Source of the DNA: Mesorhizobium sp. B1-1-8
GTDB taxonomy: Bacteria > Pseudomonadota > Alphaproteobacteria > Rhizobiales > Rhizobiaceae
NCBI RefSeq assembly: GCF_006442795.2
Contig: NZ_CP083956.1
Span: 4,875,501 to 4,939,500 of the forward strand
Direction of reading: 5' to 3'
Length of the DNA stretch: 64,000 bases
Shown here piece after piece: positions 35,443 through 44,307 of this stretch. The notes beneath the pieces are model-generated. The model was not told the DNA's origin, did not search any database, and saw only the letters and a program-made list of their open reading frames with translations. Each line of letters starts with the position of its first letter. Position 1 is the stretch's first letter. Position numbers and translations under genes: made by a program.

Positions 35443-37149
35443 ATGTATTTCATGGCATTGGCCACCGACTATGACGGCACGCTGGCACATGACGGCAGCG
35501 TCACGAAAACTACCCTGTCGGCCTTGGAAAAGCTCAAGAAATCCGGGCGCAAGCTCATTCTGGTCACCGGCCGCGAACTGACCGATCTCAAGGAGGTATT
35601 CCCCGAGATCGGCCTGTTCGACAAGGTCGTCGCCGAAAACGGCGCGCTGGTCTACACACCGGCCAGCGAGGAAGAGCGTACGATCTCGCCCTCCCCTTCC
35701 GCCGACCTCGTCGACCGGTTGAAGAAACGCGGCGTGAAGCCGCTTTCGGTCGGGCGCTCGATCGTCGCCACCTGGGAGCCGCACCAGGCGACCGTGCTCG
35801 ATGTTATCAAGAAGCTCGGGCTGGAGCTGGAGATCATTTTCAACAAGGGCGCGGTGATGATCCTGCCCTCAGGCATCAACAAGGCGACGGGGCTGGCCGC
35901 CGCGCTCGCAGATCTCAAACTGTCGCCGCACAACGTGGTTGGCGTCGGCGATGCCGAAAACGACCACGCCTTCCTCAGGGCCTCGGGCTGCAGCGTCGCC
36001 GTCGACAATGCCTTGCCGGCGGTGAAGGAGACCGCCGACCTCGTTACCAAAGGCGCGCGCGGCAAGGGCGTCGAGGAACTGATCGGCAAGCTGATCAAGC
36101 TCGACCATCTCCTGGTGCGCAAGCGCTCGCGGGGCGTCCTGCTTGGCACTGCCCGCGGCAAGGAAGTCTATTTGTCCTTTGTCGAAACCGTGCTGATCGC
36201 CGGCAGCTCGGGCATCGGCAAATCGACGCTGGCGACGGCTTTAACCGAGCGGCTGGTCGAAAAGAGATTGCAGTTCTGCATTTTCGATCCGGAAGGTGAC
36301 TATGACGGCCTGCAGGGCGCGGTGCTGCTTGGCGACGGCGAAAACGCGCCGGGCAAGCAGCAATTGCTGGAATTGATCGAGAAGCCGGAGACTAACGTCG
36401 TCGTCAACGGGCTGGCGCTGAAAGTCGACGAGCGGCCCGATTTCTTCGCCGAACTGCTGCCGGGACTTGGCAATGTCCGCTACCGCACGGCCAGACCGCA
36501 TTGGCTGATCATCGACGAGGCGCACCATCTGCTGCCCAAGCGGCGCGAGGCGAGCGCGGTGCTTGCTGTGGAACAGCCCGGCACGGTTCTGATCACCGTG
36601 CATCCGGAAGCGGTCTCGACCGACGCCTTGCGACTGGTGACGGCGGTGATTGCGCTCGGCCCGCAGGCGAAGAGCGTCATCAGGACATTCTGCAGGGAAA
36701 CCGGATTGCAGGCGCCGAAGAGCATCCCTTCGCCAAGGAGCGACCGCGTGCTGTTCTGGCGGCCACACGATGGCAAGCCGTTCACGGTCAAGGCGATCGA
36801 GCCCGGCCAGTCGCTACGGCGGCACAGCCGCAAATATGCCGAAGGCGAGCTCGACGAGGCCGGCAGCTTCTATTTCACCGGGCCGAAGAAGGCGATGAAC
36901 CTCAGGGCACACAATTTGATCATCTTCGCCCAGATGGCGGAAGGCATCGATGACAAGACCTGGGAATACCACCTGCACGCCGGTGATTATTCCAAGTGGT
37001 TCCGCCGTCAGATCAGAGACAAGGACCTTGCGCAGGAAACGGCCGCGGCGGAGAAGAACAAGTCGCTGTCGGCGGAGGAAAGCCGCAAACTGGTGCTCGA
37101 CGCCGTGCGCCGCCGCTATACAGCGCCGGCGACCGCGTCGGAGAAGTAG
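35443..37149 (+). CDS. HAD phosphatase fused to HerA/DUF87-like P-loop ATPase
   Basis: 568 residues. Residues 1-215 are a Cof/SPP-type HAD phosphatase: motif I DYDGT at 9-13, VTGR at 41-44, Lys147, and motif IV GVGDAENDHAF at 167-177. Residues about 230-560 are a P-loop ATPase with Walker A GSSGIGKST (254-262), Walker B LIIDEAHH (355-362) and FDPEGDYDG, which is typical of the HerA/FtsK-related DUF87 group. A short charged tail follows. Start ATG 35443 has AGAGG eight bases upstream. Domain order, with no frameshift, shows a true fusion. The biological role is unknown to me. Confidence 0.88.
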   Translation: MYFMALATDYDGTLAHDGSVTKTTLSALEKLKKSGRKLILVTGRELTDLKEVFPEIGLFDKVVAENGALVYTPASEEERTISPSPSADLVDRLKKRGVKPLSVGRSIVATWEPHQATVLDVIKKLGLELEIIFNKGAVMILPSGINKATGLAAALADLKLSPHNVVGVGDAENDHAFLRASGCSVAVDNALPAVKETADLVTKGARGKGVEELIGKLIKLDHLLVRKRSRGVLLGTARGKEVYLSFVETVLIAGSSGIGKSTLATALTERLVEKRLQFCIFDPEGDYDGLQGAVLLGDGENAPGKQQLLELIEKPETNVVVNGLALKVDERPDFFAELLPGLGNVRYRTARPHWLIIDEAHHLLPKRREASAVLAVEQPGTVLITVHPEAVSTDALRLVTAVIALGPQAKSVIRTFCRETGLQAPKSIPSPRSDRVLFWRPHDGKPFTVKAIEPGQSLRRHSRKYAEGELDEAGSFYFTGPKKAMNLRAHNLIIFAQMAEGIDDKTWEYHLHAGDYSKWFRRQIRDKDLAQETAAAEKNKSLSAEESRKLVLDAVRRRYTAPATASEK

Positions 37150-37155
37150 TTCGTC

Positions 37156-37183
37156 AAAAAAGGCGAGCGGCGATGCCGCTCGC
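37156..37183 (-). terminator. Rho-independent terminator of the rhomboid operon
   Basis: Perfect 9-bp stem GCGAGCGGC (37163-37171) and GCCGCTCGC (37175-37183) with a 3-nt loop, followed by TTTTTT on the minus strand. It lies 65 bp after the stop of the exported-protein gene at 37248. It may also stop transcripts of the convergent HAD-ATPase gene. Confidence 0.85.
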
Positions 37184-37247
37184 TCAGCACGCCGCGCTTC
37201 GGCCGCCTGCATGTTTCAACTAAGAGCCGTGCAACAAGCCGCAGACT

Positions 37248-37814
37248 TTAAGAGCCGACGTGGGCTTCGTGCAGCCGTTTCAATTCCAACTCCGCGGCTC
37301 CAAGCTCGATAAACGTCTTAGGGCAAATCGATAACGCATTCCTCAATAGCGGTTTTGCGTCTTCGACTTGCCCTTCGATCAAATCCGCCTCAGCGCCATA
37401 AAAAATGGCCTCGCACAATTGATCATTGCCGACGGCTTTCATTTGCAAAGCCTGCGGAGACAGCTTGCCCATGAAGATATCGAAGATCGGATAGGGCCAA
37501 GTGGCAGGCGTGAGTTTGGCTTGTGCCTGGCGTGCCTGCATTTGCAATGCCGGGTCTTTTGCGTACCCCATCGCCATGATGCGCCACAGATCGGCATAAG
37601 CGACCTGAGCATCCGGCATTTCGCTTTGCTGCTGGAACATCCGCGCAGCGTCGCCGTATCGGCCATTGAAGAATGCTGCAAAAGCATTCTCTCCCTGATA
37701 GGCGGCATGGCTGTGAGTGATCGGCACAAGCGCGCCCACCGCTACCAAGGCGAAAACGCCGGCAACGACCCCGCAACGCAGGAATAGAGTGGACGAGCCT
37801 GCTCGTGGCGCCAA
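37248..37814 (-). CDS. Exported hypothetical protein with TPR-like helices, 188 aa
   Basis: An N-terminal hydrophobic segment (GVVAGVFALVAVGALVPI, then SHA) acts as signal peptide or anchor. The remainder is helical with alternating short helices (NAFAAFFNGRYGDAARMF, EADLIEGQVEDAKPLLRNAL) resembling tetratricopeptide or Sel1-type repeats. Its first 73 bp overlap the end of the rhomboid gene in a different frame, so the two are co-transcribed and probably translationally coupled. That arrangement makes it a candidate partner or substrate of the protease; this is inference. Confidence 0.7.
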   Translation of the reverse strand: MAPRAGSSTLFLRCGVVAGVFALVAVGALVPITHSHAAYQGENAFAAFFNGRYGDAARMFQQQSEMPDAQVAYADLWRIMAMGYAKDPALQMQARQAQAKLTPATWPYPIFDIFMGKLSPQALQMKAVGNDQLCEAIFYGAEADLIEGQVEDAKPLLRNALSICPKTFIELGAAELELKRLHEAHVGS

Positions 37815-38947
37815 AATGACATTAGCGCCAGGGCAAGCACGGCACCCACAATCGCGCCGCCAATATGGGCGGAGTAGTCGATCCTCAGCCCTTTATCAGG
37901 GGCCGCAAAAAGCGGCAGCAGCGCCGGAACCAGAATCGAAATCGCGCGCGTTTGCATCAGGCTGCGCTTGGCGCTGGATTGGAAATGAAAGCTAAGGACG
38001 ATTGCCGTGGCAAAAAGGCCGACAATGCCGCCTGACGCGCCAACCCCCACAACATTGGCCGGGGTCATATACAGCGAAGCCACCTCACCGCCCACCGCGC
38101 ATATTGCAAAAATCGCCAGGAACCATAGGCGGCCCACCAACCCCTCCAGTAGAACCCCTGCGCGCCAAAGCGCAAAGCTGTTGCCGAGGAGATGCGCGAT
38201 GCTGGCGTGCATCAACGTAGCCGTGACCAGCCGCCACCACTGGCCGTCCCAGATCAAGGATCGAAACATGCCGCCGAGTACAATCAAGGTTTGCGTCGAG
38301 GGCGATCCGCCCTGATTAGGATCGACGGCGAAAGTCAGTTCAGCGCAATAGATGACCGCCAGCAGGACGATAAGCCCGTAGGAGGCAAGTGGCTGTGTGG
38401 CGGACGAAGGCAAGCTGCGGCCAGCTTGTACTTCCATCGCGTCGGGCGCTGTCGGCTGCGTCGCCATATAGGTACGGCAAAGCTGAGCGATATCCGCGCC
38501 CGCGGTGTCGATTTGGCTGATCGGGATACTCAGTGCCAGCTTGCTGCCCCGCCGCAGCGAATACCATCGCCGTGGCACGCTCGCGGCATAGGTAGGATCG
38601 AGGGCCAGCCTCAGAATGACGAAGTTTTTGCCGGACACCTCGGAAAGCTTTGTTATCGCGCTCCAAGGTACGAGACCGCGTAAGTAGGATACTCTCACAC
38701 CTTGCGGCGAAAGCACCACCGCAGGCGCTCGCGTCACCAATCGACGCAGCACCATGGCGGCCAGCGAGGCGCCAGCAATCACGCAGATCCACCCACTGAG
38801 GACAAGTAGGGGTAGCGGATGTTTATGCTGAAGGGAGAATATCCCGAGACCTAAAATCGAGACGAATATGGCACAGGATTTGATGAGTTTTGGGGTAGAA
38901 TAGTAGAATTTCTGCTCCAGATCGCTTTCCAACGTCAAGCCCCACAT
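37742..38947 (-). CDS. Rhomboid-family intramembrane serine protease with N-terminal membrane-anchored domain
   Basis: 401 residues. The rhomboid core lies at about 190-385: His252 and Asn256 in HxxxN (AHLLGN), nucleophile Ser305 in GASGG, and His361 in YSAHIGGA complete the dyad. Ahead of it is an unusual module with two hydrophobic helices (about 25-70) and a beta-rich region (about 75-165: VVLSPQGVRVSYLRGLVPW) that resembles bacterial PH-like STM3941-type domains. The extension could place or gate substrates at the membrane; this is inference. The substrate is unknown. Confidence 0.87.
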   Translation of the reverse strand: MWGLTLESDLEQKFYYSTPKLIKSCAIFVSILGLGIFSLQHKHPLPLLVLSGWICVIAGASLAAMVLRRLVTRAPAVVLSPQGVRVSYLRGLVPWSAITKLSEVSGKNFVILRLALDPTYAASVPRRWYSLRRGSKLALSIPISQIDTAGADIAQLCRTYMATQPTAPDAMEVQAGRSLPSSATQPLASYGLIVLLAVIYCAELTFAVDPNQGGSPSTQTLIVLGGMFRSLIWDGQWWRLVTATLMHASIAHLLGNSFALWRAGVLLEGLVGRLWFLAIFAICAVGGEVASLYMTPANVVGVGASGGIVGLFATAIVLSFHFQSSAKRSLMQTRAISILVPALLPLFAAPDKGLRIDYSAHIGGAIVGAVLALALMSFWRHEQARPLYSCVAGSLPAFSPW

Positions 38948-39366
38948 CTGCCCGAATTTATGCGATCAAAGACAATTAGAGAAAAATCGGCAAGGTCATT
39001 TCCGGGGAAATCATGTGTTCGGCAGAACGCAGATATCCCCCAAAACGACAAACAATCGCACCACCTGATAAGCCCCCACTACTTTTGATGGAGGCTATCA
39101 GCGGCGCGACCTGGCGCACAATATGAGGCTCGACTCGCGCAGGACACGTTTTCTTGATTTTAATGCTTCGCGGCAAGCTCGTGCGAAGTCGCGCCGGCGG
39201 ACCGTGCCATGGGAATGAAGCCGGTAAGCGGCCAGCGGTGAACATGAGATAGCCATTCAACTCCGCCACCCCTCGGTTCAGGCGGTTGACCTCGCTGCCG
39301 GAGCCGCTCAAGAACGATCCGGTCAGGGGCAGCTACGCCGATCTATTCCGGCAACGAGACCCTGAA
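38948..39366. other. Intergenic region between rhomboid and smc genes
   Basis: About 420 bp separate the rhomboid start from the smc stop, both on the minus strand. An open frame of 111 codons exists on the minus strand (38976-39311), but its composition and lack of any domain argue against a gene. No tRNA or clear hairpin is seen. The proximal part presumably holds the rhomboid promoter. Confidence 0.5.
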
Positions 39367-42300
39367 TCAGCTCGCCTCGCGCATCGCTTCGGCCGCCTGC
39401 AGGTCGACCGAGACCAGCTGGCTGACGCCCTGCTCGGCCATGGTGACGCCGAACAGCCGGTCCATGCGCGCCATGGTGATCGGGTTGTGGGTGATGATGA
39501 CGAAGCGCGTCTCGGTGGTCTTGGCCATCTCGTCCATGAGATTGCAGAAGCGCTCGACATTGTGATCGTCGAGCGGCGCGTCGACCTCGTCCAGCACGCA
39601 GATCGGCGCCGGATTGGTCAGGAAGACGGCAAAGATCAGCGACATCGCCGTCAGCGCCTGCTCGCCGCCGGAAAGCAGCGTCATGGTCTGCGGCTTCTTG
39701 CCGGGAGGACGGGCGAGGATTTCGAGCCCCGCCTCCAGCGGATCTTCCGATTCGATCAGCTGCAATTCGGCCGTGCCGCCGCCGAACAGATGCGAGAACA
39801 GCCGTTGGAAATGGCCGTTGACGACCTCGAAGGCCGCAAGCAACCGCTCGCGGCCTTCACGGTTGAGGCTCTGGATCGCCTGCCGTAGCTTACGGATCGC
39901 CTCGATGATGTCCTCGCGCTCGGAAACGATGGTCTCCAACCGCTCCGACAATTCCTTCTGCTCCTCCTCGGCGCGCAGGTTGACGGCGCCGAGCCGTTCG
40001 CGCTCGATCTTCAGCCGGTCGAGCTGGCGCTCGATATCGGCCATGTCCGGCATCGGACTGTCGGCGTCGAGGCCGGTATGCTTGATGACCAGATGCGGCG
40101 GCGTGTTCAGCGCTTCCTGGATGCGCGCCTCGACCTCGGCGCGGCGCTCGTCGGCCGCCGCCAGCCGCTCCTCGGCGCGGACGCGCGTTTCTCGCGCTTC
40201 GGCCAGCGACTGGATGGCGGCGGTTGCGGCCTTGTCGAGCTCGGCCTGGCGGTTTTCCGCTTCCTGCAAGCGGTCGGCCGCCGCCTTGCGCAGCGTCTCG
40301 GCTTCGGAAAGCTGCGACAGCAGCGCGCGCCGCTTGGCGTCGATCTCGTCCGGCGCATCGGCGAGCCGCTCGCGCTCGGCCTCGGCTTCCGCCTTGCGCT
40401 CGCCCAGTGAGGCGATCTGTGTCGAAGCGTTCTCCGCGCGCTCCAACCAGTTTTTGCGCTCGGTTTCGATGGCATCGAGCCGGCGCATGCGCGTTTCGGC
40501 CTCGCGCCGCAGGCCTTCATGCACGGCACGCGCATCGGCAAGTGTGGCCCGGTCGCGCGCGACATTGGCTGATGATTGTTCTAGCTGCAGCTGCAGGTCG
40601 CCAAGATCGGGCGCATCCTTGAGCAGCATCTCGGCTTCGAGGAAAGCGGCCTGGGTCTCCTCATGGCTGTCGACGACGCGCGCGCGCGCCTCGTCGAGTG
40701 CCGCACGCCGGCTCGCCAATTCGCCGCCGGCCTTCTCAGCCTCGGCCAGCGCGTTGCGGGCAGCATCCAACCCATGCTGGGCATCGCGGCCGGCCTGGCG
40801 GGCATTGCGTTCGGCCTCGCTCGTCTGGCGAAGCGCCTGCTCGGCCTGAGCCAGCGCTGCTTCGGCCTCGCGCAGGATGCGCGTCGCCTGCACCGCTTCA
40901 GCATCGAGCTCGGCAAGCCGGTTCTTCTGCGCCAGCCGCTGGGCGGCGGCGGTGGGCGCATCGGCGCTGGCGGTCAAGCCGTCCCAGCGCCACAGCGCGC
41001 CATCGCGGCTGACCAGTCGCTGGCCAGGCGCCAGCTGCGCCTGCAGCCGGCGTCCGTCTGCGGCCTCGACGATGCCGATCTGCGCCAGCCGACGGGCAAG
41101 CTGCGCCGGCGCGCGCACGACGCTGGCCAGGCTCTTCACGCCTTCGGGCAAAGCTGCATCGCCGGGCTGGACCGTGCTCTCGCCCCAATGCACCGGCGCG
41201 CTGCGGTCGAGCGGCACGTCGAGATCCTCGCCAAGAGCGGCGCCGAGTGCCGTCTCATAGCCGCGCTCGACGCTGATCTGCTCCAGCACGGAGGGGAAAA
41301 GGTCGCCGCTCGCGGCGTTGAGGATTTTTGCCAGCGTGCGCGCTTCGGTCTCGATGCGCGCCAACTCCGCCTTGGCATCCTGCAGCGGCGGGCGGGCAGC
41401 GCTTTCGGCGGCGCGCGCCTCGGCGACCGCCTGCTCGGCGGCGATGGCGCCGGCCTCGCTCTCTTCCAGGCGAGCAAGCGCGTCCTCGACCAGAAGCCGC
41501 TTCTCGGCCGGATCCGGCAGGCCGGCGACCTTCGAGGCGATATCGGAGAGCTCGCGGTCGACCTCGGCCAGCTGGCGGGCGAAACGGTCGCGGCGCTCGG
41601 CGGTTTCGCGCAGCGTGCGCTCGATCTGGTGGCGTGAGGCGGCCGCCTCGGCCCGTTCGGCGGTCAGCGCGGCAAGTTTTGCTTCGCTTTGCGAAAGCGT
41701 CGCGGCCGCCTGCTCGAAGGCGGCGCGGGTGGTGGTCTCGCGCTCGGCGGCGCCTGCGTTTTCCGAATTGAGCGAGGCTTCTTCGGCGCGCAGGCGTTCC
41801 AGAATGTCGGCATTGTCGCGCACCATCCGCTCTTCGCGGGCGATGTCGCCATCGAGCTGCTGCAGGCGGCGCTCCAGCTCGGCCTGGCGGGCGCGGATGC
41901 GGCCGGCCTCTTCCTCGATCTGCGTCCTGGCGATCGACAGGCGCTGGAAGGCAGCCGCCGCGGCCGCTTCTGCGTCGCGCAGATCGGGCATCCTGTGCGC
42001 GCCGATGCCTTGCTCCCTGGCGGCGGCCATCTGGGCGGCGGCGCGGTCGCCGACCAGGGTGGTGGCAACGGCAAGCGCCGAGCGGGCCTCGCCTTCCTGG
42101 GTCTTGGCCAGTGTCCAGCGCAGGTGCAGAAGCGTGGCCTCGGCCTTGCGGATATCGGCCGACAGGTTCTTGAAGCGCGAGGCCTGGCGCGCCTGGCGCT
42201 TCAGGCTTTCTATCTGGCCCTCCAGCTCACCGACGACGTCGTCCAGCCGTTCGAGGTTCTGCTCGGCGCCTTTCAGCCTGAGTTCCGCCTCATGCCGGCG

Positions 42301-42825
42301 CGTGTGCAGGCCGGAAATGCCCGCGGCCTCTTCAAGCAGCGCGCGGCGGGCCTGGGGCTTGGCCTGGATCAGTTCGCCGATACGCCCCTGGCCGACCATG
42401 GAGGGCGAGCGCGCGCCGGTCGACTGGTCGGCGAACAGAAGCTGCACGTCCTTGGCGCGGGCTTCCTTGCCGTTGATGCGGTAGAGGGAGCCCGCCTCGC
42501 GCTCGATGCGGCGCGACACCTGCAGTTCATCGGCATCGTTGAAGGCGGCGGGCGCGGTGCGGTCGCTGTTGTCGAGGAAAAGCGTGACTTCGGCGGTGTT
42601 ACGGGCGGGGCGCGCGCCGGAGCCGGAAAAGATCACGTCGTCCATGCCGGACGCGCGCATGTTCTTGTAGGAGCTTTCGCCCATCACCCAGCGCAGCGCC
42701 TCGACAAGATTCGACTTGCCGCAGCCGTTCGGCCCGACGATGCCGGTGAGGCCGCGTTCGATGACGAACTCACCGGGTTCGACGAAGGACTTGAAACCGA
42801 GGAGGCGAAGGCGCGAAAACTTCAT
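39367..42825 (-). CDS. smc: Chromosome segregation/condensation protein SMC
   Basis: 1152 residues, full length. The N-terminal ATPase half has Walker A GPNGCGKSN. Long coiled coils (about 170-500 and 670-1000) flank a hinge at about 510-650 (FPSVLEQISVERGYETALG). The C-terminal half has the signature LSGGEQALTA and Walker B CVLDEVDAPLDD. With ScpA/ScpB, SMC compacts and resolves the nucleoid. It follows the DsbA-like gene by 63 bp and begins a conserved smc / DsbA / DUF721 / mutY block known in Hyphomicrobiales. Confidence 0.97.
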   Translation of the reverse strand: MKFSRLRLLGFKSFVEPGEFVIERGLTGIVGPNGCGKSNLVEALRWVMGESSYKNMRASGMDDVIFSGSGARPARNTAEVTLFLDNSDRTAPAAFNDADELQVSRRIEREAGSLYRINGKEARAKDVQLLFADQSTGARSPSMVGQGRIGELIQAKPQARRALLEEAAGISGLHTRRHEAELRLKGAEQNLERLDDVVGELEGQIESLKRQARQASRFKNLSADIRKAEATLLHLRWTLAKTQEGEARSALAVATTLVGDRAAAQMAAAREQGIGAHRMPDLRDAEAAAAAAFQRLSIARTQIEEEAGRIRARQAELERRLQQLDGDIAREERMVRDNADILERLRAEEASLNSENAGAAERETTTRAAFEQAAATLSQSEAKLAALTAERAEAAASRHQIERTLRETAERRDRFARQLAEVDRELSDIASKVAGLPDPAEKRLLVEDALARLEESEAGAIAAEQAVAEARAAESAARPPLQDAKAELARIETEARTLAKILNAASGDLFPSVLEQISVERGYETALGAALGEDLDVPLDRSAPVHWGESTVQPGDAALPEGVKSLASVVRAPAQLARRLAQIGIVEAADGRRLQAQLAPGQRLVSRDGALWRWDGLTASADAPTAAAQRLAQKNRLAELDAEAVQATRILREAEAALAQAEQALRQTSEAERNARQAGRDAQHGLDAARNALAEAEKAGGELASRRAALDEARARVVDSHEETQAAFLEAEMLLKDAPDLGDLQLQLEQSSANVARDRATLADARAVHEGLRREAETRMRRLDAIETERKNWLERAENASTQIASLGERKAEAEAERERLADAPDEIDAKRRALLSQLSEAETLRKAAADRLQEAENRQAELDKAATAAIQSLAEARETRVRAEERLAAADERRAEVEARIQEALNTPPHLVIKHTGLDADSPMPDMADIERQLDRLKIERERLGAVNLRAEEEQKELSERLETIVSEREDIIEAIRKLRQAIQSLNREGRERLLAAFEVVNGHFQRLFSHLFGGGTAELQLIESEDPLEAGLEILARPPGKKPQTMTLLSGGEQALTAMSLIFAVFLTNPAPICVLDEVDAPLDDHNVERFCNLMDEMAKTTETRFVIITHNPITMARMDRLFGVTMAEQGVSQLVSVDLQAAEAMREAS

Positions 42826-42888
42826 TCGCGCCGCCCCGCACCACAGGCGCGCGCGCCGAAGCCGGACCGCTTCGGCGCAGTCTGGATG

Positions 42889-43617
42889 TCAGAGCAGAGG
42901 GTCGATGATGGCCGACATTTCCTCAATCGACATCGCCCCTTTATAGGTCTTTCCGTTGATGAAGAAGGTCGGCGTCGAGTCGACCTTGAACTCGTCCGCT
43001 CCGCGTTTCTGGACTGCCCTCACATCGTCCAGAAGTTTCTGGTCCGTCAAGCAGGACTCAAAGGACTCCTGTGTAAAACCGGCGAGCTTGGAAATCTGCA
43101 GCAGCGCTTCCTTGGTGTTGTTGACGCCCACCCAGCTCGGCTGCTGCTTGAACAGCACGTCGACCATCGGGAAATAATTGTCCTTGGCGCAGCGCGCCAG
43201 CATGAATCCGGCCTCGGCGCTCGGGTCGAAGGGGAATTCGCGCAGGATGTAGCGAACCTTGCCGGTGTCGATGTATTTGGTCTTCAACTCAGGAAAGGTG
43301 GTCATGGCGAAATGCGCGCAATGCGGGCAGGTCATCGAGGCGTATTCGACGATGGTGACCTTGGCGTCGTCCTTGCCGAGCTGCTTGTCGGGCAGCGCGC
43401 CTGGCTTCAGCAGCTCCGCCATATCGACCGTGCCCTGCGCTTCCGGCACCTTGGCGGCGGCCGGCGTGGCCGGCTTGGCGGGCGTCGCCGGATTGGCAGG
43501 CTTCACGTCGGCCGCCTTCGCCTCCTCGCCTGAATCACTGCATGCGGCAAGCAGCGCCACCGCCGGAACAGCGGCCAGCGTGGTCAGAAGGTTCCTGCGG
43601 GACAAAGAACGGTTCAT
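42889..43617 (-). CDS. DsbA-family thiol-disulfide protein, exported
   Basis: 242 residues. The N-terminus has twin Arg, a hydrophobic stretch and LLAAC, so it may be a lipoprotein and/or Tat-exported. A Pro/Ala/Lys-rich linker (about 38-60) precedes a thioredoxin-fold domain with the redox motif CPHC in YASMTCPHCAHF and the cis-Pro in VDSTPTFFING. It is probably a periplasmic oxidase or isomerase of disulfides. Start is ATG 43617 with AGGTGA upstream; a GTG three codons earlier is less likely. Confidence 0.88.
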   Translation of the reverse strand: MNRSLSRRNLLTTLAAVPAVALLAACSDSGEEAKAADVKPANPATPAKPATPAAAKVPEAQGTVDMAELLKPGALPDKQLGKDDAKVTIVEYASMTCPHCAHFAMTTFPELKTKYIDTGKVRYILREFPFDPSAEAGFMLARCAKDNYFPMVDVLFKQQPSWVGVNNTKEALLQISKLAGFTQESFESCLTDQKLLDDVRAVQKRGADEFKVDSTPTFFINGKTYKGAMSIEEMSAIIDPLL

Positions 43618-43771
43618 GCGAATCACCTGATACTGGTTGGATTTTGCAATGCAAGAGCTAGAAAAGGCGAGAGTTGGCGCGAATTAAGGCATCGCCGTCC
43701 CCAATCCAATCGCCAAACTTGATGGGTGGGATCACGAATGCGCGAGATCGGTGACGCATTCATGACGCCTG

Positions 43772-44281
43772 TCACAATCCTTTCGCCTTCTTTTCGCCAA
43801 GGATTGTGGCGCCGAGCCGCTCCAGGGAAGCGCGCAAACCCTCGTCCTCGATCTTGCCCACGGTGCGCAAAAGCTTCGACTTCTCAGCGTCCGTGAGCGG
43901 CCTCGGCATCGGTTTCGGCCGGGCTTTTTCGGAGAGAACCGGTTTTTGCAAAATCTTGATGCGGCCGATCGCATTGAAGCCGAGAAAGGCGTTAACGCGG
44001 TTGATGATCTCGCCGGCCTCATGCTGCAGATGCAGCGCCGCCATGCCCTCGCAGGCGATGACCAGAACCGCCGGCTCGAACGGATCGTCTTCATGCAGGC
44101 GGCGCGGCCATTGGATCTTTTCAGGGCGCGAGCGGCCGGCAAGCCGGGGGCCGGCGATCTCTTCCCAGGACTGCACCAGCCCGATCGAGATGCCGGCGCG
44201 CTTCTTGAGCACCGGATCGAGGATCTCGGTTGCGAGATCGCTCACCGGAACGGGATTGCCGAAGGGCCTTTTCCCTGCCAT
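43772..44281 (-). CDS. DUF721/DciA-like protein
   Basis: 169 residues. A DUF721-type domain occupies about 15-105: VLKKRAGISIGLVQSWEEIAG and the RPEKIQW patch, followed by strands VLVIACEGMAALHLQHEAGEI. DciA proteins load the replicative helicase DnaB in bacteria lacking DnaC, and alphaproteobacterial DUF721 members are presumed to serve this role. Start ATG 44281 gives MAGKRPFGNP; an upstream ATG is possible. It is divergent from mutY with only 26 bp between start codons. Confidence 0.8.
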   Translation of the reverse strand: MAGKRPFGNPVPVSDLATEILDPVLKKRAGISIGLVQSWEEIAGPRLAGRSRPEKIQWPRRLHEDDPFEPAVLVIACEGMAALHLQHEAGEIINRVNAFLGFNAIGRIKILQKPVLSEKARPKPMPRPLTDAEKSKLLRTVGKIEDEGLRASLERLGATILGEKKAKGL

Positions 44282-44307
44282 GTGCGTTCTCCAATCCGAA
44301 GCGATCA

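Noticed and set aside
38976..39311. 111-codon minus-strand frame between rhomboid and smc
   Set aside because: No domain, no good ribosome site and unconvincing composition; treated as intergenic.
41689..43533. 614-codon plus-strand frame crossing smc and the DsbA-like gene
   Set aside because: It is antisense to two well-supported genes and has no family resemblance.
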